Part shown: positions 7,980 through 16,807 of the stretch, piece after piece
Position numbering within the stretch: the stretch's first letter is position 1
Layout of the letters: each line of letters opens with the position of its first letter
Assembly (NCBI RefSeq): GCF_007625115.1
Contig: NZ_VMNH01000008.1
Location: forward strand, 1-64,000
Length of the DNA: 64,000 nucleotides
Direction of reading: 5' to 3'
Source: Sedimenticola selenatireducens
Lineage (GTDB): Bacteria > Pseudomonadota > Gammaproteobacteria > Chromatiales > Chromatiaceae
The notes under the pieces: generated by a model
What the model saw: the letters and a program-made list of their open reading frames with translations, nothing else
The model's database searches: none
Told to the model about the DNA's origin: nothing
Made by a program: the position numbers and the translations under genes

Positions 7980-9788
7980 TCACTCTGCCTGCTCCAGTTG
8001 CATCTGCCGCTCCTCTTGTTGCAGCAACCACATATCCCGATAGACCCCACCCTGCGTCAGCAGTTGTCGGTGGGTGCCCTGCTCAATAATACGTCCTTCA
8101 TCCATCACCAGGATCTGGTCGGCATCCACCACAGTGGAGAGCCGGTGGGCAATGACCAGCGTAGTATGGTTCTCCGCTACCTCCTGCATGGTCTCAAGAA
8201 TGGCTTGCTCAGTCTGCGTATCCAGCGAGGAGGTCGCTTCATCAAAGACCAGAATCCGGGGACGTTTGAGAATTGCGCGGGCAATGGCAATACGCTGCTT
8301 CTCACCACCCGACAACTTTAGGCCCCGCTCTCCCACCAGGGTCTGGTAGCCCTGCGGCAGCGATTCGATAAACTGACGTATATGGGCCATGCCAGCCGCC
8401 GCTTCAATCTCTTCCTGACTCGCTTCGGGCCGGCCATAGGCCAGATTGTAGTAGATGGTGTTATTAAACAGCACGGTATCTTGGGGTACCACACCGATCA
8501 CCTGACGTAGGCTCTCCTGGGTAACCGCTTGTACGTCCTGCCCATCAACCAGCACGGCACCCGATGTCACATCATAGAAACGGAACAACAGTCGGGAGAG
8601 CGTCGACTTACCCGCACCACTATGACCTACCACCGCCAGCTTCTGTCCCGGCCGAATAGTGAAGTTCACATCCCGCAAAATCTGCCGCTCAGGCACATAA
8701 GAGAACCCGACATGACTAAACTGTACCTCACCCGCCTTTAATACCAGTGCAGGGGCATTCGGACGATCCTGCACTTCGGGCTGCTCCTCCATGAGTTTGA
8801 AGATGAGATCCATATCCGCCAGGGAATACTTGATCTGACGATAGACCATTCCGAGAAAATTGAGCGGTATGAAGAGCTGCAACAGAAAGGCATTGACCAG
8901 TACCAGATCACCGATCGACATGCTGCCATCAACCACCCCCCCAGCGGCAAAGAACATGATCGCGGTGACACCCAAACCAATAATTCCACCTTGACCGAAG
9001 TTGAGCATGGACATGGAACTCTGGCTCTTGACCGCTGCCTCCTCCCACTCATCAAGGGTACTGTCAAACCGTTCCAATTCGAGTTTCTCGTTACCGAAAT
9101 ACTTGACGGTCTCATAGTTGATCAAGCTATCGATGGCCCGGGAGTTGGATTGGGATTCCAGACGATTCATGGTGTGGCGATAGTCCATGCGCCACTCGGT
9201 CACCGCAAAGGTAAAGGCGATATAGATAGCCACCGTTCCGAAGGTGACCAGGGTGAAGACCGGATCATAATTTGACAGCAGAATCACCGCCACCAGGGAG
9301 AACTCCACCACCATAGGAATGATACTGAAGACCATGTAGTTCAGGATCGAGCTGACGCTCCGGGTACCGCGGTCAAGGTCCCGGCTGATCGCACCGGTCT
9401 GCCGTCCCAGGTGAAACCCCAGTGACAACCGATGCAGATGGGTCATCACCTCGGTCGCCAGTCGTCGCATGGCGTGATAGCGGACCCGGGCAAACACGAT
9501 ATCGCGTAACTCATTGAACAGGGTGCTGCTGACACGCAATGCGCCATAACCCAGCAACAGGGCGACGGGTAGCACCAGCAGGGTCTCGCGATGGTTCTCC
9601 ATGCCATCCACAATCCCCTTCAACACCACGGGAATACCCACATTGGCGACCTTGGCCATGATCAGGCAGGCCAGGGCAACCAGGGCTCTTCCCCGATAGT
9701 TCCACAGGTAGGGCAGCATCTTTTTCAGGTTCTGCCAGTCGCGGCGATCACTGTGCGGACGTGCTTGGGCTTGACGAGTGTGTGCCAT
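7980..9788 (-). CDS. ATM1/HMT-type ABC exporter (fused permease-ATPase)
   Basis: A 602-residue half-transporter. Six membrane helices lie in the first 310 residues, with the long intracellular loops typical of type I exporters. The ATPase follows: Walker A GHSGAGKST, Q-loop VPQDTVLFNN, signature LSGGEKQRIAI, Walker B ILVFDEATSS and the H-loop IAHRLSTV. YETVKYFGNE in the intracellular loop is a hallmark of the ATM1 subgroup, which exports glutathione-conjugated sulfur, Fe-S precursors or heavy-metal complexes. The exact substrate is not shown. It probably works as a homodimer in the inner membrane. It starts opposite the 9856 gene, with a short divergent promoter region between them. Confidence 0.92.
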   Translation of the reverse strand: MAHTRQAQARPHSDRRDWQNLKKMLPYLWNYRGRALVALACLIMAKVANVGIPVVLKGIVDGMENHRETLLVLPVALLLGYGALRVSSTLFNELRDIVFARVRYHAMRRLATEVMTHLHRLSLGFHLGRQTGAISRDLDRGTRSVSSILNYMVFSIIPMVVEFSLVAVILLSNYDPVFTLVTFGTVAIYIAFTFAVTEWRMDYRHTMNRLESQSNSRAIDSLINYETVKYFGNEKLELERFDSTLDEWEEAAVKSQSSMSMLNFGQGGIIGLGVTAIMFFAAGGVVDGSMSIGDLVLVNAFLLQLFIPLNFLGMVYRQIKYSLADMDLIFKLMEEQPEVQDRPNAPALVLKAGEVQFSHVGFSYVPERQILRDVNFTIRPGQKLAVVGHSGAGKSTLSRLLFRFYDVTSGAVLVDGQDVQAVTQESLRQVIGVVPQDTVLFNNTIYYNLAYGRPEASQEEIEAAAGMAHIRQFIESLPQGYQTLVGERGLKLSGGEKQRIAIARAILKRPRILVFDEATSSLDTQTEQAILETMQEVAENHTTLVIAHRLSTVVDADQILVMDEGRIIEQGTHRQLLTQGGVYRDMWLLQQEERQMQLEQAE

Positions 9789-9855
9789 ATAGAGAGACTG
9801 TATTATAATTTACTAAAATAGATTGGGTTCTAGCTGAATTCCAGGATCAACAGGT

Positions 9856-10197
9856 ATGACACAAGATTGCAGTTATAACGAACTCTACGCCCTTCAGGTA
9901 CTTGATGACAGCATGGAACCGGAGTTTCCGGCCAAATGCGTGATCGTGATCGAGCCTTCCGAGGTGTGTGCCTCTGGCGCCTATGTCATCATCAACGTCG
10001 ATGGTGAGCGACTTTTTCGCCAGCTTATGCGCGATGATTCAGGCCAGGAACAACTGGTCCCGCTCAATCCGCAATACCCTACCACAGCGCTTGCAGGTAC
10101 CAACCATAAAATTGAAGGGGTGATTGTCCAGCGCAATATTCGCCGCAAGATAAAGCACTACAAACCCTACGAGCACAACAGTCACCTAGCGAATTAG
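9856..10197 (+). CDS. S24/LexA-like domain protein, probably catalytically degenerate
   Basis: A 113-residue protein that resembles the S24 peptidase fold of LexA/UmuD/signal peptidase. The nucleophile box is LQVLDDSMEPEF (Ser near residue 20) and the strand region is GAYVIINVDGERLFRQLMR. In active S24 enzymes the second region supplies a catalytic Lys (V-K-R-x-L); here the equivalent has Phe/Arg (LFRQL), so peptidase activity is doubtful. There is no N-terminal DNA-binding domain. It ends a few bases before the convergent ParA gene. Role unknown. Confidence 0.75.
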   Translation: MTQDCSYNELYALQVLDDSMEPEFPAKCVIVIEPSEVCASGAYVIINVDGERLFRQLMRDDSGQEQLVPLNPQYPTTALAGTNHKIEGVIVQRNIRRKIKHYKPYEHNSHLAN

Positions 10198-10202
10198 ATG
10201 GC

Positions 10203-10949
10203 TTACCCAGCCAGTCCCGCTTCAAGCTCTTTCCAGAGTTCGGCATAGGCCAATCCTGCCGGACTGTTCGGAGCAAAGCTACCCAGCGGTGCCCGGTGAA
10301 AACCCATTCGCTCGACATCACTGGCATAAGGTATCGGGGTTTTGAGCATCTCCGGGAAGACTTTAGGGAGATCCTCCAGCATGCCAAGATGCATCTTTTT
10401 GCGCCGATCCAGCATGGAGAAGAAGGGCATCCGCTTCACATCCATCACCCTGTGGCCATCCAAAAACTCCACCAACTGTTCATAGGTACGCATGGAGAGG
10501 GTGGTCGGTATGGTCGGTACCATCAGGGCGTCCGCTGCCCGAAAGATATTTTCGGACACGAGGGAGATACTGGGCGGACAGTCAAGAAAGATCCGGTCAT
10601 ACTCCATAGAGAGCGGGCGCATCAATTTCAATAGTTGCTTTACGGGACCTTTGGTATCGCCCAGCATGAGATCCATATTGCGATAGGAGAAATCTGCCGG
10701 CAGCAGATCCAGGTTTTCAAAATCGCTCCCCTTGATCAGTTCATCCAGATCTCGCTTGCCCTTGATCATCTTCCGACCACCACCCTTGATGCGCGGCTTG
10801 ATGCGGAAGTAGTAACTGGCTGCCCCCTGGGGATCAAGATCCCACACAAGCGTTCTAAAACCTGCCTGCGCAGAGAGATAGGCCAGATTGACCGCTGCCG
10901 CGGTCTTGCCGACCCCGCCCTTGATGTTATAGACGCCTATAATTCTCAT
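10203..10949 (-). CDS. ParA-family ATPase paired with a CHAD protein
   Basis: A 248-residue Walker-type ATPase. It has the deviant Walker A KGGVGKTAAAVN near residue 10, DLDPQGAASYYF, and FLDCPPSISL (Walker B). There is no N-terminal DNA-binding extension, so it is the small ParA/McdA-like type that positions cellular cargo on the nucleoid rather than a plasmid-type ParA. No ParB follows. Its start overlaps the end of the CYTH-CHAD gene by four bases (ATGA), implying co-translation. As CHAD domains bind polyphosphate, a role in placing polyphosphate granules is plausible but only inferred. Confidence 0.9.
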   Translation of the reverse strand: MRIIGVYNIKGGVGKTAAAVNLAYLSAQAGFRTLVWDLDPQGAASYYFRIKPRIKGGGRKMIKGKRDLDELIKGSDFENLDLLPADFSYRNMDLMLGDTKGPVKQLLKLMRPLSMEYDRIFLDCPPSISLVSENIFRAADALMVPTIPTTLSMRTYEQLVEFLDGHRVMDVKRMPFFSMLDRRKKMHLGMLEDLPKVFPEMLKTPIPYASDVERMGFHRAPLGSFAPNSPAGLAYAELWKELEAGLAG

Positions 10950-12541
10950 GACGGCGCTCCATTCAGCTTGGCATCCTGCTTGGTTGCAAACAGTCTGTTA
11001 TAGCGCTCGACATGCTGTTCATCCGCAAACTGGGCAAAACGCTCGGCAAACACCAACCGCGCCTCTTGTTGTCGCTTCAGCAGGCCATCCACCAGCATCC
11101 CCATTGCCAGCAGTGTGTCTGCAGGCACCGCCCCCTCCTGCACCATCTGGTGTGCAAATTCACGCAGTTTGTACGCCTGTACCTCGAGATCCTGATAGTC
11201 ACCCAAGTTATCCAACAAACTTTTCAGGGTCTTGATCAGTGGCTTGATTTCCTCTTTGGGATAGAGACTCTGGAAGAATTCCAGCAGGTAACGGAGTTTT
11301 TTACAGCTTTTCCTGAGCTCATGCAGTTCATCGGGTTGAGAATGAGGATGAATGGCCAAGCCCTCCTCCAGGACCAGCTTAAATGTTTTGTAGATCCGTT
11401 TACGCGCCACTTTTTTAATCGGTTTTTGGGAATGGTCCCCTGCACTGCCTGGATCGGCTTGTGTACTTAGAAAAGCACGCCAATCCTTTAACAGTTTATG
11501 GAAATGGGGTGATTTCAGCTTGCGCACCATAGCCTGCTGCTCAATCTTTTGATGCGAAACCAGGAAGGCGTGCAGTGGATCAAGATCAGACTGGAACTGC
11601 TCAGGCAGCGTATCGCGGTAACCCTCAAAACCCAGCAAGTAGACATCCAGATCACGGGTAGGACCGGTGATCGAACCTATCCATGAAAACCGCTCTTTGA
11701 ATTCTTCAACAATAGCATCGGGAAAGACCCCCTTTATCTGGGTCAGTGCAGAGCGTGTGCGCCGGATAGCCACCCGGAGATCATGTAGAAACTCTGAGTC
11801 GAGGTCTGCGCGGGTGCCAGGAAGATTCTGCTCCAGGGTATCCAGGAGTGTGGTATGTATTTGCCTGGCCACCTCACCCGCTGGGGTGTCGGGTTGCAAA
11901 TCAAAATCAAGCTTGGAACTGTAATCCATTGGCTTTCGGCCAATGGCCTCAAGGGCCAGTGAGATCAGCGGTTGTGACTGGTTCAGCAAGCCCACTTTAT
12001 CGGATAAAAAACGACTGACTTGCTTGAGATATTTATCATAGCCTCGCACGGGTAATAAACGAATCAGGTGGGTCATCGGCTGATAGTCAGCCCGTCCGGC
12101 GGGTCTTGCCCGGTTCTCCTCCAGTTGCAGGCGCACTACAGTCTTCTCTTCGCGGTCAAGCAGATTCAGGCCAATCACTTGGGAACGGATTTCCACCACA
12201 GGCAAAAGTGCCCGCATCTGCAGCGGACCAGCAATCCGCTCACGCATCAGTCCTGCGCTGTAATTCCAGGTAAAACGCGGCACCTCACCCTCTAGTCGAA
12301 TCGTCTCATAAGGGGAATCGTCAGCCAGGCTGCGCAACACCAAATGATGTCCATCCTTATCCTGCACTTCATCCAGCTGCATACCTGCCTGAAATAGCCG
12401 CCAGTCGAAGCTGTCAAAAAGGAGATGACGCACTGACTTCTTGGGTTCTGTGCCCAGATGAAACTGCGATGAGAGCGCGGTCAATAGCGCTTCGATAGAA
12501 TCAGAATCACCCAACTGATACTGATACGTGTGACCTGTCAT
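10946..12541 (-). CDS. CYTH-CHAD domain protein
   Basis: A 531-residue cytoplasmic protein. The N-terminal half (about 1-205) is a divergent CYTH/triphosphate-tunnel region with alternating charged residues (VRLQLEENRARP) but not all canonical EXEXK positions. The C-terminal half (about 230-520) is a CHAD helical bundle with the conserved His/Arg set: LHDLRVAIRRTRS, GPTRDLDVYL, LHELRKSCKKLRYLLEFF. CHAD domains bind inorganic polyphosphate and locate to polyphosphate granules. It is coupled to the ParA-type ATPase gene by a four-base overlap. No polyphosphate kinase lies nearby. Confidence 0.9.
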   Translation of the reverse strand: MTGHTYQYQLGDSDSIEALLTALSSQFHLGTEPKKSVRHLLFDSFDWRLFQAGMQLDEVQDKDGHHLVLRSLADDSPYETIRLEGEVPRFTWNYSAGLMRERIAGPLQMRALLPVVEIRSQVIGLNLLDREEKTVVRLQLEENRARPAGRADYQPMTHLIRLLPVRGYDKYLKQVSRFLSDKVGLLNQSQPLISLALEAIGRKPMDYSSKLDFDLQPDTPAGEVARQIHTTLLDTLEQNLPGTRADLDSEFLHDLRVAIRRTRSALTQIKGVFPDAIVEEFKERFSWIGSITGPTRDLDVYLLGFEGYRDTLPEQFQSDLDPLHAFLVSHQKIEQQAMVRKLKSPHFHKLLKDWRAFLSTQADPGSAGDHSQKPIKKVARKRIYKTFKLVLEEGLAIHPHSQPDELHELRKSCKKLRYLLEFFQSLYPKEEIKPLIKTLKSLLDNLGDYQDLEVQAYKLREFAHQMVQEGAVPADTLLAMGMLVDGLLKRQQEARLVFAERFAQFADEQHVERYNRLFATKQDAKLNGAPS

Positions 12542-12687
12542 ATTGTTATATCCTGCCCTTGTCCCGGGAGTCTGAATTGCTTTTATACCCTAGCAAGGAC
12601 TAGATACTAATAAAGCACAGGATAAATTACCATTACAGTTGTCTGTGGGTCAGGGGTAACACCTGCCCCACAGCATTCGTCTTCCTG

Positions 12688-15321
12688 TTATTGCTCTAGA
12701 CTCTTGGACGCTATCTCAAACACATCCCTGGAGATTCCCTCGGTCTTCAGGATGCGTTCCAACTGGGCCTTCATCATCTGCTGGCGTTGTTTGTCATAGC
12801 GTTGCCAGCGAGCCATGATTCGCACCATCCTTGACGCCACCTGTGGATTCATCCCATCCAACTCCAATACGCGATCACCGAGAAATTGATAGCCACTGCC
12901 ATCGGCAGCATGAAAACCTACCGCATTACCGGAGCAGAAGGCCCCTATAAGGGAGCGTACCTTGTTGGGATTGGCTAGTGAGAAGGCAGGATGCTTCATC
13001 AGATTTTCTACCCGGCTCAGGGTATCGGGGCGATTGGCAAGTGCCTGCAGGGTAAACCATTTATCCATAACCAGCGGATCATTTTTCCACTGCTGATAGA
13101 ACTGCTCTAGCAGCTGTTCCGCTTCAGGAACATCTTTATCGGCTACCAGCGAAAGGGCCGCTAACACATCCGTCATATTCTGCCCTGCTCTGAACTGGTC
13201 AATGCAGAGTTGAAGGACGGCGGGATCATCCAGTTGTATGAGATAGGAGAGCGCCAGATTACGCAAACTCCGCCGACCGATAGAAACCGCATCCGGGGCA
13301 TACCCATCAGCTGAATAATTATCGTGATAGAGCGACAGTAGTTCATCCTTTAATGTGAGCGCCAAATGCCGCTTTAGTGACTCTCTTGAGCGATGGATGC
13401 CCTCCACATCCACCTCCTTCATTTGATCACCCAGGTAACTCTCTGAAGGAAGTGTCAGTACCTCGGCAAGCAGCGCCTGATCACTCTCCCGGTCAGTCAA
13501 TGCCTTTCTGAAGGCCTCCACAAAACCAGCGGGGATCTCAGCATCCGGGGTTGCCACCCTCTTCAGCAGGATGCGCTGGGCCAGCGTTTGGGCCGCATCC
13601 CAACGACAGAAACCATCAGGCTCAGCGGCCATCAGGAACATCAGCTCCTCATCGCTGTAGTCGTATTGCACCTTGACCGGTGCAGAGAACCCCCTGAGCA
13701 GTGCCGGGACAGGGCGTTCGTTGATACCGATAAAGGTGAACTGCTGACGCCGCTCACTCACTTCCAGCATGCGGGTGCCGGTAATGGCCTCCGCTTCACC
13801 CTGCAGTTGCAAGGGCATCTCATTGCCGTTCTTATCGAGTAAACCAACCGCAAACGGAATCAGGAAGGCAGCCTTGTCTGGCTGACCCGGCGTGGCTGGG
13901 CAGTGTTGTGCCACTGTAAGCGTGTAACGCTGCTGTTCGGGCTGAAAATCACTGCTGATTTTTAACTCTGGCGTTCCGGCTTGACTGTACCAGCGCTTGA
14001 ACTGGCTGAAATCACGACCACTGACCTCAGCCATACACTGGACAAAATCATCGGTGGTAACAGCCTGGCCATCAAACCGCTCAAAGTAGAGATCCGTTCC
14101 CTTGCGGTACAGATCACTCCCCAATAGATTCGCCTGCATCCTGACCACTTCGGCCCCTTTTTCATACACGGTCACGGTGTAGAAGTTGTTGATCTCCATA
14201 TAGGAATCAGGCCGGACCGGATGGGCCATAGGGCTGGCATCTTCGGCAAACTGGTGGGCACGCAGCAATCGCACATCTTCAATGCGCTTGACGCCACGTG
14301 ACCCCATATCCGCAGAGAACTCCTGATCCCGGAACACCGTCAGCCCCTCTTTCAGACTGAGCTGAAACCAGTCCCTGCAAGTGATCCTATTGCCCGTCCA
14401 GTTATGAAAATACTCGTGGGCAATAACTGACTCAATACCCTGAAAATCCCTATCCGTAGCGGTTTCCGGAGAAGCCAAGACATATTTGGAGTTAAAGATA
14501 TTCAACCCCTTGTTCTCCATGGCACCCATATTAAAATCATTGACCGCAACGACCATATAGATATCCAGATCATACTCCCGGCCATAGCACCGCTCGTCCC
14601 AGGCCATGGCGTGTTTTAGAGAAGCCATCGCGTGGTCACACTTATCAATATTCTCCGGCTCCACATAGATCTTTAGGGCCACGTCCCGGCCAGAGGGGGT
14701 GGTGTGACTGGCCTCGATTGACCGGAGATCTCCCGCTACCAGGGCAAACAGGTAGGCCGGTTTCGGGAAAGGGTCTTCCCAGGTGATCTGATGCATACCG
14801 TCATCGGTTTGGATCTCATTCAGCGGATTTCCGTTCGACAGCAACACCGGGTAGCGAATTCTGTCCGCCCTGATGGTCGTGGTAAACCGACTCATCACAT
14901 CAGGCCGATCCAGAAACCAGGTGATTTTGCGAAAACCTTCCGCTTCGCACTGGGTACAGAACATCGTGCCAGACTTGTACAGCCCCTCCAGCGCGGTGTT
15001 CTTCTGCGGCAGAATCCGCACATCACTCTCCAAGATGCACTGTGCAGGCATCTGCTGGATGGTGAGACCCTCATCATCCACTTGATATTCGGTGGCTTGA
15101 AGTGGCCGTCCATCCAGTGACAGCGCGATCAGCTCTAGCTGCTCCCCATGCAGCCTTAAAACACCTGAAACTTCTGCTGCCGGATTCTCTCTAATCTGCA
15201 GGACCGAGCGAACACGCGTCTCCTCTTCACCCAACTCAAAAGTGAGGTCAACCCGATCAATCAAGTATTCCGGGGGGCGATAATCCTTCAGGTAGATCGT
15301 GGTTGGGGTATCTCTGAGCAT
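12688..15321 (-). CDS. pepN: Aminopeptidase N
   Basis: An 877-residue M1-family zinc metallopeptidase that trims N-terminal residues from peptides in the cytoplasm. Visible are the exopeptidase motif GAMENKGLN (near residue 263), the zinc motif HEYFHNWTGN (HExxH, near residue 300) with the downstream Glu in LKEGLTVFRDQEFS, and the C-terminal helical domain. Length and order match the gammaproteobacterial PepN. It is monocistronic, with a divergent promoter shared with grxC. Confidence 0.96.
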   Translation of the reverse strand: MLRDTPTTIYLKDYRPPEYLIDRVDLTFELGEEETRVRSVLQIRENPAAEVSGVLRLHGEQLELIALSLDGRPLQATEYQVDDEGLTIQQMPAQCILESDVRILPQKNTALEGLYKSGTMFCTQCEAEGFRKITWFLDRPDVMSRFTTTIRADRIRYPVLLSNGNPLNEIQTDDGMHQITWEDPFPKPAYLFALVAGDLRSIEASHTTPSGRDVALKIYVEPENIDKCDHAMASLKHAMAWDERCYGREYDLDIYMVVAVNDFNMGAMENKGLNIFNSKYVLASPETATDRDFQGIESVIAHEYFHNWTGNRITCRDWFQLSLKEGLTVFRDQEFSADMGSRGVKRIEDVRLLRAHQFAEDASPMAHPVRPDSYMEINNFYTVTVYEKGAEVVRMQANLLGSDLYRKGTDLYFERFDGQAVTTDDFVQCMAEVSGRDFSQFKRWYSQAGTPELKISSDFQPEQQRYTLTVAQHCPATPGQPDKAAFLIPFAVGLLDKNGNEMPLQLQGEAEAITGTRMLEVSERRQQFTFIGINERPVPALLRGFSAPVKVQYDYSDEELMFLMAAEPDGFCRWDAAQTLAQRILLKRVATPDAEIPAGFVEAFRKALTDRESDQALLAEVLTLPSESYLGDQMKEVDVEGIHRSRESLKRHLALTLKDELLSLYHDNYSADGYAPDAVSIGRRSLRNLALSYLIQLDDPAVLQLCIDQFRAGQNMTDVLAALSLVADKDVPEAEQLLEQFYQQWKNDPLVMDKWFTLQALANRPDTLSRVENLMKHPAFSLANPNKVRSLIGAFCSGNAVGFHAADGSGYQFLGDRVLELDGMNPQVASRMVRIMARWQRYDKQRQQMMKAQLERILKTEGISRDVFEIASKSLEQ

Positions 15322-15511
15322 GATGCATCCTGGTTATTAAATGAATTCGATAAAGAAACGCCTTCTTCCTAGATTAGGATTCTATCGCACTATTCAAGGG
15401 TGGGAGCGATATCACTATCACTGTAGAACATCCTGGCTGATTTTCGTTCAGTAGACCACCCCATGTCGGCTTGGTACGATAGGGATAGTTGCAGTAAACA
15501 AGAGATTTTGT

Positions 15512-15796
15512 ATGCCAAAAGTAGTCATGTACACCACCGCCATCTGTCCTTACTGCATGCGCGCCAAAGCGCTGCTTTCCCGCAAGGGAATGGAATACGA
15601 AGAGCTGAGAATTGAAGGCAATCGTGAAATCATGCGGGAAATGCTCAAACGCAGTCAGCGTAATACCGTTCCGCAGATTTTCATTGATGATTACCATGTC
15701 GGCGGATACGACGATATGGCCGAGCTGGACGCCCTGGGTGAACTTGACGCCCTGCTTGGTCTGGCACCTCAAATTGGACCTGATATCATTACATGA
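15512..15796 (+). CDS. grxC: Glutaredoxin 3
   Basis: A 94-residue glutaredoxin with the dithiol active site CPYC (residues 12-15), the NTVPQIFID cis-Pro loop and the GGYDDMAEL glutathione-binding segment. It reduces disulfides and glutathionylated proteins using glutathione. It heads a short operon with hslR, whose ATG overlaps its stop (ATGA), and the cysteine-rich gene that follows. Confidence 0.95.
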   Translation: MPKVVMYTTAICPYCMRAKALLSRKGMEYEELRIEGNREIMREMLKRSQRNTVPQIFIDDYHVGGYDDMAELDALGELDALLGLAPQIGPDIIT

Positions 15797-16194
15797 ATGA
15801 GCCGGAACAAGCACAGAGCATCCGACTGGATAAATGGCTCTGGGCGGCACGGTTCTTCAAGACCCGTCAGCTGGCCATTGAGGCGATCAATGGCGGCAAG
15901 GTTCACCTCAATGGACAACGATCAAAACCAGGGAAAAACATCGGCATCGGAAGCCGACTGACCATTCATAAAGATTCTCTGGAATGGGAGATTGAAGTCA
16001 GCGTCATCCCCAAGCAGCGACGCCCCGCCAGCGAGGCGATCCACTTTTATCGCGAAGATGAGGCGAGCCAACTGAGGCGACAGAAGCTGATTGAAGAACA
16101 GCGACTGCTGCGTGCATCAGCACCCCGACCCGCCCCAGGAAAACCGAGCAAACGGGATCGGCGCATGATCCATAGTTTTACAGGCAAAGACTGA
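15793..16194 (+). CDS. hslR: Heat shock protein 15 (S4-domain ribosome-associated protein)
   Basis: A 133-residue RNA-binding protein with an N-terminal S4 domain (IRLDKWLWAARFFKTRQLA, then NGGKVHLNGQRSKPGK) and a basic C-terminal tail (PRPAPGKPSKRDRRMIHSF). Hsp15 binds free 50S subunits carrying stalled nascent chains and helps recycle them. It overlaps grxC by four bases and is followed after four bases by the next gene. Confidence 0.94.
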   Translation: MNEPEQAQSIRLDKWLWAARFFKTRQLAIEAINGGKVHLNGQRSKPGKNIGIGSRLTIHKDSLEWEIEVSVIPKQRRPASEAIHFYREDEASQLRRQKLIEEQRLLRASAPRPAPGKPSKRDRRMIHSFTGKD

Positions 16195-16198
16195 CACG

Positions 16199-16642
16199 AT
16201 GGACCAGGACGCCTATCGAAAAACCTACCAGCAGATGAATGAGCGCTTCTGCCTGTTTGAGAAGTGTCTGTTTGCCGGTCATGCGGGCTGTTCTCAGTCA
16301 GAGCGTTTCAACCTGGCTGAAAGGGAAGGCATACACTGTAAATCCGATTCGGCCCAGGCACAGTGTGCTGAACTGCTCAATCTCTTGCATCAGCACAGTC
16401 GATTCATACTGAAGTTCAGCGATGAACATGACATCCTGAGCCATACTCAAGCATTGCGCTTGCAGGTAGGCGGTATTCGCGGCCTGGATAAGATAATCGA
16501 AAATAGAGAAGAAGCCACACACTTCGTTGCAGACATTCATTCACTCCTCGGAAAGGCCATTGATAGCTACACTAATCTGACCGAGCTCCCGTTCAGTGAG
16601 TTAATTCAGCAGATCGCCGCCTTCAAAGGGCGAAAAGGTTAA
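16199..16642 (+). CDS. Conserved-looking cysteine-rich protein of unknown function
   Basis: A 147-residue soluble, mostly helical protein that I do not recognise. Five cysteines lie in the first 60 residues (FCLFEKC, HAGCSQSE, IHCKSD, AQCAELL), a spacing that could bind a metal or an Fe-S cluster or be redox active. The rest (LSHTQALRLQVGGIRGLDKI) has amphipathic helices. It follows hslR by four bases and so probably belongs to the grxC-hslR operon; company with a glutaredoxin suggests thiol chemistry, which is an inference only. Confidence 0.7.
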   Translation: MDQDAYRKTYQQMNERFCLFEKCLFAGHAGCSQSERFNLAEREGIHCKSDSAQAQCAELLNLLHQHSRFILKFSDEHDILSHTQALRLQVGGIRGLDKIIENREEATHFVADIHSLLGKAIDSYTNLTELPFSELIQQIAAFKGRKG

Positions 16643-16807
16643 GCTACTCCACCACCGCCAATCCAGCGTCTACACTCTAAAAAAACACCCCGTTACCCTT
16701 TGATACCGACTTGTTGACCCGGGTCATGGCATTAAGTCAGATCTTGCAGTGGGATAACGGGTAAATGACATAATGTCGTATATCTTAATAAACCCGAGGA
16801 GAGAACA

